From NCBI RefSeq assembly GCF_002933855.1, contig NZ_BFAQ01000028.1, forward strand, positions 124,001 through 188,000: DNA of 64,000 nt, in the 5' to 3' direction. A program made the position numbers and the translations under genes. This DNA comes from Vibrio penaeicida (GTDB lineage: Bacteria > Pseudomonadota > Gammaproteobacteria > Enterobacterales > Vibrionaceae). Below, piece by piece: positions 52,545-61,101 of the stretch; position 1 is the stretch's first letter, and each line of letters starts with the position of its first letter. The notes under the pieces were generated by a model. The model saw only the letters and a program-made list of their open reading frames with translations. It was not told the origin of the DNA and ran no database searches.

Positions 52545-52832
52545 TTATCTGGAACTGCTTTCTTCACCAATAATACGGAAGAAAGTTTCGTCATCTTTAA
52601 TTAACCCTAGCTCATTTCGAGCTCGTTCTTCGATGGCATCCAAACCTTGGCGAAGATCATCAATTTCCGCGAACATTTCTTGGTTGCGCTGACGCAGCTT
52701 CTCATTCACCTTTTCTTGGATGGCGATGTCTCTTTGAGTTGTCGCTAGATCTAGCTCGCCATTCTTACTGAACCAAACAGCATATTGCAAAGCAATCAGT
52801 AATCCGACTAAGACTATGGCAAAGAATCGCAT
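52545..52832 (-). CDS. ftsB: Cell division protein FtsB
   Basis: FtsB is a bitopic divisome protein that forms a complex with FtsL and FtsQ and helps activate septal peptidoglycan synthesis. From ATG 52832 it is 95 residues. It has a short cytoplasmic start, one membrane helix (about 3-20) and a periplasmic leucine-zipper-like coiled coil (about 28-70), then the conserved ERARNELGLIKDDETFFRI. GGA lies at good distance upstream. It is followed by ispD, as in many gammaproteobacteria. Confidence 0.95.
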   Translation of the reverse strand: MRFFAIVLVGLLIALQYAVWFSKNGELDLATTQRDIAIQEKVNEKLRQRNQEMFAEIDDLRQGLDAIEERARNELGLIKDDETFFRIIGEESSSR

Positions 52833-52924
52833 GGCGTCATCCAAGAAAAAAACGTAGGGGCATATATACCATATTCAGGCGGTTAGAGCGAAGAGAACGG
52901 CAGAGGTTTGGTCAAGCAGATACA

Positions 52925-52954
52925 AAAATGCCCCGCACGTGCGAGGCATTTTTT
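52925..52954 (-). terminator. Terminator of eno
   Basis: AAATGCC-CGCAC and GTGCG-GGCATTT arms form a nearly perfect hairpin flanked by A- and T-runs, about 37 bases past the eno stop. Confidence 0.85.
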
Positions 52955-52990
52955 AAAGCATGAAAGCTAAGCGTTTAATTCAGTTAAGAA

Positions 52991-54292
<1,302 letters not shown>

Positions 54293-54332
54293 TAATGTTT
54301 CCTCTCGTTCAAATATAAATGTCAAATTTAAA

Positions 54333-54361
54333 GGGTAGCCGCACTGCGTTCGCGACTACCC
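54333..54361 (-). terminator. Hairpin terminator/attenuator between pyrG and eno
   Basis: GGGTAG and CTACCC arms with an inner CGC/GCG pairing lie 8 bases past the pyrG stop, followed on the - strand by TTTAAATTT. The tail is weak, so part of the pyrG transcripts probably continue into eno. Confidence 0.6.
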
Positions 54362-54369
54362 GTATCCTT

Positions 54370-56010
54370 TTACTTCTCTAATTCGTCACGCTGGAATTCA
54401 CCAGCCGCTTTTACGAAACCTGCGAATAGTGGGTGACCATCGCGAGGTGTTGAAGTGAACTCTGGGTGGAATTGAGCCGCTACAAACCATGGGTGAGCTG
54501 GATTCTCAATCACTTCGACCAGTTTCTTGTCTGCTGACAAACCAGATACTTTTAGACCTGCTTTTTCGATTTGTGGACGAAGATTGTTGTTCACTTCATA
54601 ACGGTGACGATGGCGCTCATGAATCGTTGCGCTACCGTACATTTCACGTGCTTTTGTCCCTTTCGCTAAGTGACAAAGCTGTGAACCGAGACGCATAGTA
54701 CCACCAAGATCTGAAGTTTCGGTACGTTCTTCAACTTTACCTTCACCATCAACCCACTCAGTGATCAAACCTACCACAGGGTACTGTGTCTCTTTGTTAA
54801 ATTCTGTTGAATGCGCACCTTCCATACCCACGACATTACGTGCGTATTCGATCAATGCGACTTGCATACCCAAACAAATACCTAAGTAAGGCACCTTGTT
54901 TTCACGTGCATACTGCGCAGCACGGATTTTTCCTTCGATACCACGATCGCCAAATCCACCAGGAACCAAGATAGCATCTAAACCTTCAAGGGCTTCTTCA
55001 CCTTTGGACTCGACGTCTTGAGAATCTACGTATTTGATTTTCACGCTTAGACGGTTTTTAAGACCTGCGTGTTTCAACGCTTCGTTAACCGATTTGTAGG
55101 CATCCGGAAGTTCGATGTACTTACCCACCATACCGATGGTAACTTCTGCTGTTGGGTTCGCTTCTTCGTAAATAACCTGTTCCCATTCAGACAAATCCGC
55201 TTCTGGAGCATCTATGCCAAAACGAGTACACACAAGATCATCAAGACCTTGAGCTTTAATTAACTGAGGGATTTTGTAGATAGAATCTACATCTTTCATT
55301 GAGATAACCGCTTTTTCTGACACATTACAGAAAAGGGCAATCTTCTTACGCTCGTTTGCAGGAATGATACGATCACTGCGGCAAACAAGAATGTCTGGTT
55401 GGATACCGATAGACAGCAGCTCTTTAACAGAGTGCTGAGTCGGTTTGGTTTTCACTTCGCCTGCCGCTGCAAGGTAAGGAACGAGAGTCAGGTGCATAAA
55501 CATCGCACGCTCACGGCCTAATTCAACAGCTAGCTGACGAATGGCTTCCATAAACGGTAGAGATTCAATGTCACCTACTGTGCCACCCACTTCAACGATA
55601 GCCACATCGTGACCTTCAGAACCTGCAATTACGCGATCTTTGATTGAGTTGGTGATGTGAGGAATAACCTGAATAGTCGCACCCAAGTAATCGCCACGAC
55701 GTTCTTTACGTAGAACATCTGCATAAACACGACCTGCAGTAAAATTGTTACGCTTAGTCATCTTGGTGCGAATAAAACGCTCATAGTGACCAAGGTCTAG
55801 GTCTGTCTCTGCGCCATCTTCCGTGACGAACACTTCACCATGCTGAGTAGGGCTCATTGTGCCTGGATCAACGTTGATGTAAGGGTCAAGCTTCATCATA
55901 GTCACTTTAAGACCACGAGCTTCAAGAATAGCGGCCAAAGAAGCTGCTGCAATACCTTTACCTAGAGAGGATACAACCCCACCAGTAACAAAAATGTAAT
56001 TTGTCGTCAT
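54370..56010 (-). CDS. pyrG: CTP synthase
   Basis: PyrG aminates UTP to CTP with glutamine or ammonia. The 546-residue enzyme has the N-terminal synthetase domain (TTNYIFVTGGVVSSLGKG, with the P-loop-like GVVSSLGKG, and LDPYINVDPGTMSPTQHGEV) and a C-terminal glutaminase domain with the nucleophile in LGICLGMQ and the HPEFTS histidine. Length and motifs are normal. Together with eno it forms the standard pyrG-eno pair. Confidence 0.99.
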   Translation of the reverse strand: MTTNYIFVTGGVVSSLGKGIAAASLAAILEARGLKVTMMKLDPYINVDPGTMSPTQHGEVFVTEDGAETDLDLGHYERFIRTKMTKRNNFTAGRVYADVLRKERRGDYLGATIQVIPHITNSIKDRVIAGSEGHDVAIVEVGGTVGDIESLPFMEAIRQLAVELGRERAMFMHLTLVPYLAAAGEVKTKPTQHSVKELLSIGIQPDILVCRSDRIIPANERKKIALFCNVSEKAVISMKDVDSIYKIPQLIKAQGLDDLVCTRFGIDAPEADLSEWEQVIYEEANPTAEVTIGMVGKYIELPDAYKSVNEALKHAGLKNRLSVKIKYVDSQDVESKGEEALEGLDAILVPGGFGDRGIEGKIRAAQYARENKVPYLGICLGMQVALIEYARNVVGMEGAHSTEFNKETQYPVVGLITEWVDGEGKVEERTETSDLGGTMRLGSQLCHLAKGTKAREMYGSATIHERHRHRYEVNNNLRPQIEKAGLKVSGLSADKKLVEVIENPAHPWFVAAQFHPEFTSTPRDGHPLFAGFVKAAGEFQRDELEK

Positions 56011-56225
56011 GTTTAACCTGAAATTGGTTGAATGAGGGAAATGGAATTCTTCTGGACGGGATGCAAATATACCAGAAGGCCGTTACCGCCACAACGTGAA
56101 ACTTATCACACTCAATATTTTTATTTTTTGCTTCAAATCAAATGAGCAATCTTCAATACGTTAGATAACTTTACGTGCTACTGCAAAAGAAATTCGTGTT
56201 TTTCAGCATTGGTAGAACCAGTGAA

Positions 56226-57032
56226 TTATCCGCTTTTTCTTTTTTCATCCACTTTAACTTCGTCCCAAAGCGTATCGAGTTCTTCAAGAGAACACTCCCC
56301 AAGAACCTTGCCTTCCGCTTGTACTTTCTCTTCCACCAGCCTGAAGCGGCGTTCAAATTTGGTGTTGGCTTTGCTGAGCGCAGATTCAGGGTTTGCGTTC
56401 AAATGACGAGAGAAATTGACTACAGCAAAGAGTAAGTCACCCAATTCCTCTTCCACTAAATTTTGATCGGGCGTGACTTGCAGCGCTTCTTCCATGACCT
56501 CATCGATTTCTTCTTGAACCTTATCAACGACGGGACCTAGCGTTTTCCAGTCAAATCCGTATTGGGCGCATTTTTTCTGGATTTTGTTTGCACGGGACAT
56601 CGCAGGTAAAGACGTGGGTACAGCGTCGAGAATACTCTCCTCAGAAATGCCTTTCTCCGCTTTTTCCTTGGCTTTCTCTTGCTCCCAATTCGCATTTATT
56701 TCAGCGTCGCTGCCAAATTCTGCATCTGAAAAAACATGTGGATGACGTCGAGTCAGTTTTTCATTCACCCCTTTCACAACATCATCAAAATCGAACAAAT
56801 CTTGCTCTTTTGCCAATTGACTGTAGAAGATGACCTGAAACAGCAAATCACCCAACTCTTCTTTCAAGTTGCTCCAATCACGCTTATGGATGGCATCCAC
56901 CACTTCGTATGTCTCTTCAATGGTATGAGGCACAATACTGTCAAAGTCTTGCTTCAAGTCCCAAGGACAGCCCCCTTCCGGATCTCTTAGTTGCACCATA
57001 ATTTGCTTAAGCTGTTCAATTGGATGACTCAT
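56226..57032 (-). CDS. mazG: Nucleoside triphosphate pyrophosphohydrolase MazG
   Basis: MazG hydrolyses NTPs and dNTPs to monophosphates and lowers ppGpp during starvation in E. coli. From ATG 57032 (after AGGAA) the protein has 268 residues with two MazG domains. The N-terminal one has LRDPEGGCPWDLKQ and the EExxE-type EELGDLLFQV; the second repeats EELGDLLFAV at about 220. The longer reading to 57095 includes intergenic sequence. It lies downstream of relA. Confidence 0.96.
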   Translation of the reverse strand: MSHPIEQLKQIMVQLRDPEGGCPWDLKQDFDSIVPHTIEETYEVVDAIHKRDWSNLKEELGDLLFQVIFYSQLAKEQDLFDFDDVVKGVNEKLTRRHPHVFSDAEFGSDAEINANWEQEKAKEKAEKGISEESILDAVPTSLPAMSRANKIQKKCAQYGFDWKTLGPVVDKVQEEIDEVMEEALQVTPDQNLVEEELGDLLFAVVNFSRHLNANPESALSKANTKFERRFRLVEEKVQAEGKVLGECSLEELDTLWDEVKVDEKRKSG

Positions 57033-57051
57033 TTCTGTTCCTTTGACAAAG

Positions 57052-57090
57052 TTATATAAAGAAAAAGACGAGCAATATAACTGCTCGCCT
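57052..57090 (-). terminator. Terminator of relA
   Basis: CGAGCA and TGCTCG arms (7-base loop) are followed on the - strand by TCTTTTTCTTT. It lies between relA and mazG, past the hairpin element at 57108-57224. Confidence 0.7.
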
Positions 57091-57107
57091 TTCATTTTAC
57101 TGCTCCC

Positions 57108-57224
57108 TTTCGCAAAGCAGTTGCCGTTTTAACAAGGCAACAAGCGAGTGAGACTCCTGAGCATAGCTGGCTATGTGATGGAGCGAATGAGCGCCGTTAA
57201 CGCAGTAAAAATGGCAAATGCGAA
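57108..57224. repeat. 117-bp hairpin element after relA with the ACAAGGC / TAACGCAGTA core
   Basis: The outer helix pairs TTTCGCA-TTGCCGTTTT with AAAATGGCAA-TGCGAA. The internal loop carries AACAAGGC on the left and GTTAACGCAGTA on the right. The inner part pairs CTCC/GGAG and GCATAG/CTATGT. It starts eight bases beyond the relA stop. Its stem sequence is unrelated to those at 3155, 6606 and 32715, but the loop boxes are the same. The interior resembles a dispersed sequence that I recall from other Vibrio genomes; this was not checked. Confidence 0.85.
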
Positions 57225-57231
57225 GTGAAAG

Positions 57232-59451
57232 TTAGCCTAAACGTTTCACCGACATCACATCCTTGATCTGCTCAACTCGCTTCGTCACCCGCGTAAATAT
57301 TTCCACATTGGTGACTTCTAAATCGAAATCCATTATCGACATTTGCTTTTTGTAATCCGTCCGGCTTTTCATGCTGGTGACTTTGATTTTCTCGTTTGCA
57401 AACAAGGTGGTGATATCTTTTAGCAAGCCGCCTCGCTCTAGACCTTCAACCCGAACTGTAATGATGTAGGAACCGACGAAACCACTTCCCCAGACGGTAT
57501 CAATGATACGCTCTGGCGCATGGTGCCTTAGCTCCTCAAGCTGTTCACAGTCGCTTCGGTGAACAGAAATACCACGCCCTTGAGTGATGTAACCTGAGAT
57601 TTCATCGCCCGGTATGGGCTGGCAGCAACGCGCTAGGTGCGTCATCAGGTTGTCCACACCTTCAACAACCACTGCGTCCTTTTTCGGGCGACTTTGAGCT
57701 GGGGCTTTGTTCTCTTTTTCCTGAAGGCGCTCTAGCGCTTGTTGGTCTTCTTCTTCGGCGGTGGGTTTGTTCACCAATGCATTGATGTGATTGACGATTT
57801 GATTGATTCTCAAATCACCACTGCCGATACCGGCATAGAGCTCGTCTGGCGTATTCACATTGAATCGTTTCAGCGCATATTGGTCGGCATCTTTTAGGGA
57901 TGCACCGATTTTCGCTAATTCGGTTTCCAAGATTTCACGCCCTGCTTCGAGGTTTTTCTCTCGGCTTTGCTTACGGAACCATGCATTAATTTTGGCTCGC
58001 GCACGACCTGAGTGCACGAACCCTAGCGATGGGTTTAACCAGTCGCGAGAAGGGTTAGGCTCTTTCGATGTAATGATTTCAACTTGGTCGCCCATGGTGA
58101 GTTTGTGAGTAAACGGTACTATTCGACCCGCCACCTTCGCACCAATACAACGATGCCCAACTTCTGAGTGAATGTGGTAAGCAAAATCAAGCGGCGTTGC
58201 GCCCATTGGTAAATCGACCACATCACCTCGTGGGGTAAAGGCATAAACGCGATCATCAAAGACTTGGCTTCGCAATTCATCCAGCATTTCACCAGAATCG
58301 GACATTTCTTCCTGCCAGTCCAGAAGTTTACGTAACCATGTGATCTTCTCATCATAGCCACTGCGACCACTTGAGGCGCCTTCTTTGTATTTCCAGTGCG
58401 CCGCGACTCCAAGCTCCGAATCTTCATGCATTTGCTTGGTTCGGATTTGAATCTCAATGGTTTTGCCTTCTGGTCCTAATATCACCGTATGAATAGACTG
58501 GTAGCCATTAGGTTTCGGGTTGGCAACGTAGTCATCAAATTCACTCGGTAAGTGCTTGTATTTGGTGTGTACAACTCCTAAAGCGGCATAGCAATCTTGC
58601 AGCTTGTCGGCAATTATTCGTACTGCTCGAACATCAAAGAGCTCATCAAAAGCCAAGCTCTTTTTCTGCATTTTTCGCCAAATACTGTAAATGTGCTTAG
58701 GACGACCACTGACTTCTGCATTGATACTGCAGACTTTCATTTCTTTGGATAGATCCGTGACAAAATCATCAATGTACTGTTCACGAACAATGCGTCTTTC
58801 TGACAGTTGTTTGGCAATTTGTTTGTAGGTTTTTGAATGCTTATAGCGAAAGGCGTAATCTTCAATCTCCCACTTTAGCTGACCAATCCCCAAGCGGTTG
58901 GCCAAGGGTGCGTATATATTGGCACACTCTTTCGCCGCTGCTTGGCGCACTTCATCAGACTCGTCTTTCACTTCGCGTAAATTACAAATCCGCTCAGATA
59001 GCTTAATGACGACACATCTAAAATCGTCAACCATTGCGAGAAGCATTCGTCGTACGTTATCAACTTGCCCAGACGCTGCCGATCCATCCAGTGTGACATT
59101 GAGTTGACCGATTGCCGCCATTTCTTCGACACCATCGATCAACTTTAATATCTCTTTGCCATATTTTTCTGTTAACTCTTCGCGGTCATAAAAGCCGGAT
59201 GTGACCACGGGGAATAACTGAGCAGAAATGAGCGTCGGCGCATCCATAGACAAGGTGATGAGGATTTCGATCATCTCTCGACCGCGCCACAGCAATAGTT
59301 GCGCTTGAGGTTCATCACTAAGAATTTCTTCACAGTGACGATAAACCGCCAGCAATTTATGGCTGGTTTTTTCATCTTGTTTTAAGCTGGCTATCCAACT
59401 GTCTAATTCAAATTCTTCAGTATTTAAATGTGCACCGCGTACAGCGACCAT
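57232..59451 (-). CDS. relA: GTP pyrophosphokinase RelA (ppGpp synthetase I)
   Basis: RelA makes (p)ppGpp when uncharged tRNA enters the ribosomal A site. The 739-residue long-form protein has a degenerate hydrolase domain (about 30-200, lacking the paired HD seen in SpoT), a synthetase domain (about 245-370; YQSIHTVILGPEGKTIEIQIRT), TGS (about 405-470; RVYAFTPRGDVVDLPMGAT), helical and zinc-finger-like segments (HLARCCQPIPGDEI) and a C-terminal ACT domain. It is flanked by a hairpin element and the mazG gene downstream. Confidence 0.98.
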   Translation of the reverse strand: MVAVRGAHLNTEEFELDSWIASLKQDEKTSHKLLAVYRHCEEILSDEPQAQLLLWRGREMIEILITLSMDAPTLISAQLFPVVTSGFYDREELTEKYGKEILKLIDGVEEMAAIGQLNVTLDGSAASGQVDNVRRMLLAMVDDFRCVVIKLSERICNLREVKDESDEVRQAAAKECANIYAPLANRLGIGQLKWEIEDYAFRYKHSKTYKQIAKQLSERRIVREQYIDDFVTDLSKEMKVCSINAEVSGRPKHIYSIWRKMQKKSLAFDELFDVRAVRIIADKLQDCYAALGVVHTKYKHLPSEFDDYVANPKPNGYQSIHTVILGPEGKTIEIQIRTKQMHEDSELGVAAHWKYKEGASSGRSGYDEKITWLRKLLDWQEEMSDSGEMLDELRSQVFDDRVYAFTPRGDVVDLPMGATPLDFAYHIHSEVGHRCIGAKVAGRIVPFTHKLTMGDQVEIITSKEPNPSRDWLNPSLGFVHSGRARAKINAWFRKQSREKNLEAGREILETELAKIGASLKDADQYALKRFNVNTPDELYAGIGSGDLRINQIVNHINALVNKPTAEEEDQQALERLQEKENKAPAQSRPKKDAVVVEGVDNLMTHLARCCQPIPGDEISGYITQGRGISVHRSDCEQLEELRHHAPERIIDTVWGSGFVGSYIITVRVEGLERGGLLKDITTLFANEKIKVTSMKSRTDYKKQMSIMDFDLEVTNVEIFTRVTKRVEQIKDVMSVKRLG

Positions 59452-59550
59452 GTTTCTTTCCTATCTAGCAACAGACATACAGGTAAGTCACCTGTCGATT
59501 CTCCAGCAAAATATCCAAGCAGCGGAACGTTGCCGTGCTTTAGCCGATAT

Positions 59551-59565
59551 TAGGGTTTGTTGACC
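59551..59565. repeat. Remnant of a TAGGGTCTGTTGA element end
   Basis: TAGGGTTTGTTGACC differs from the copy at 17367 by one base and from the terminus of the 268-bp element by two. No partner end lies nearby, so it is a solo remnant between relA and rlmD. Confidence 0.45.
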
Positions 59566-59579
59566 TAGTATGCGTGAAG

Positions 59580-60899
59580 TTAATCTTTTTCAAATAGCGC
59601 CATGCTTTCTAAATGGCTGGTATGGGGAAACATATCAAGCATCCCGATTTTTTTAAGTTTGTAGCCTTGTTCAAGTAAGCTCTGACTGTCACGTGCAAGC
59701 GTAGCAGGATTACAGGAAACATACACGACCGCTTTCGCTCCTAATCGCGAAAGTTGGTCGACAATACCGGCTGCACCTGCGCGTGCGGGATCAAGCAATA
59801 TTTTATCAAATCGTTCACTTGCCCAAGGCGCTTTAGACATGTCTTCTTCTAAGTTAGCCTGATAAAACTGGACGTTGTTGATCTGGTTTAAGGTCGCATT
59901 GTTTGTGGCAACATCCACCATATCTTGAACACCTTCCACGCCAATGACAGCGCCCGCTTGTTTCGCTAACGGCAAACTGAAATTACCAAGCCCACAGAAT
60001 AGGTCCAACACACGCTCATCAGCCTGTGTGTTCAACCATGTTAAGGCTTGAGCCACCATTTTTTCGTTCACTTGAGCATTCACTTGAATGAAGTTTGTTG
60101 GCTCAAACGGCAATTCAACCCCAGCTTCTTTATAGAAAGGCTGTATGCCAGATACCTTGTTCAATACATCTGCTGCTGGCATTAGATATAGGGTAAGAGC
60201 GTGTTCTTCTGCAAATGCCATCAACTGCTTCTGGTCTTTGTCACTCAATTCAGAAGTATGGCGAAGCAAAAATACTAGAGTGTTGTCTGCTTTTACGAGT
60301 TCAACATGCCCAAGGCTTTCTTTTCGAGAAAATGCATTAAGTAATGCTTTTGTTGGCTTTAGTAGCGCTTCAAGTTCTGGGGCAAGCACAGCGCAGCTAT
60401 CAATATTCGCAATGCGCTTACTCATTTTTTCACGAAAGCCAAAATTCAGCTCACGCGTTTTTTTATCGACCTGCACACTAATTCGAGTGCGGCGGCGGTA
60501 ACCCATACTTGCGCCTGTTACTTCTTTTTCAAGCGCGAGCTCGCTACCTGAAAACTTTTTCATCAGCTGTTGCAGAGTCTGGTTTTTGTGCTCAACTTGA
60601 GCGGTTTGATCCAAATGCTGTAGGTTACATCCACCACATGAATCGTAGTGTTTGCAAAACGGACTGACTCGCTCTGAACTGTCTTTCTTGATTTTGATGA
60701 GTTTTGCCCGCGAAAATTTACTTTTTTGCTCGGTAAACTGACCAATAACCGATTCACCGGGCAACACGCCATCAATAAACACGGGGCGCTTATTGTGGTA
60801 AGCAATGCCCGCTCCGTGATGATCGAGCTTTTCTATATTGAAAACCTGATGCTTGGTTTCAACCGATGATTTTTTCTTTGGCTGATAAAAACGCGCCAT
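59580..60899 (-). CDS. rlmD: 23S rRNA (uracil1939-C5)-methyltransferase RlmD
   Basis: RlmD methylates U1939 of 23S rRNA with SAM. The 439-residue protein starts with a TRAM domain (about 15-75), then has the iron-sulfur cluster cysteines (CKHYDSCGGCNLQHL), SAM-binding VLDLFCGLGNFSLPLA and the catalytic cysteine in YVSCNPATLARD. It is divergent from barA and lies upstream of relA, the order barA-rlmD-relA-mazG-pyrG-eno being conserved in E. coli. Confidence 0.97.
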   Translation of the reverse strand: MARFYQPKKKSSVETKHQVFNIEKLDHHGAGIAYHNKRPVFIDGVLPGESVIGQFTEQKSKFSRAKLIKIKKDSSERVSPFCKHYDSCGGCNLQHLDQTAQVEHKNQTLQQLMKKFSGSELALEKEVTGASMGYRRRTRISVQVDKKTRELNFGFREKMSKRIANIDSCAVLAPELEALLKPTKALLNAFSRKESLGHVELVKADNTLVFLLRHTSELSDKDQKQLMAFAEEHALTLYLMPAADVLNKVSGIQPFYKEAGVELPFEPTNFIQVNAQVNEKMVAQALTWLNTQADERVLDLFCGLGNFSLPLAKQAGAVIGVEGVQDMVDVATNNATLNQINNVQFYQANLEEDMSKAPWASERFDKILLDPARAGAAGIVDQLSRLGAKAVVYVSCNPATLARDSQSLLEQGYKLKKIGMLDMFPHTSHLESMALFEKD

Positions 60900-61101
60900 A
60901 CTGTAATTGCCTATTTTGCTTCAGTGTTTTCTCATTCAGGGTCACTATTTCCCCCCTCAGAGATTGTCGAATTCGGCAGACTTGATTAAGCTAACCGTTT
61001 CTTCGTTTATAATGGGTTGTATAGCTTGACTACTCTTACGTAATGTAAGAAAGCTTGAGCCATTAGCTTCTATTTTCCCATATCCAGACAGTAATGAGAA
61101 C

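Noticed and set aside
52860..52880. CATATATACCATATTC as another TATACCCAAG element end
   Set aside because: Only the TATACC hexamer matches; the following bases do not, and no hairpin follows.
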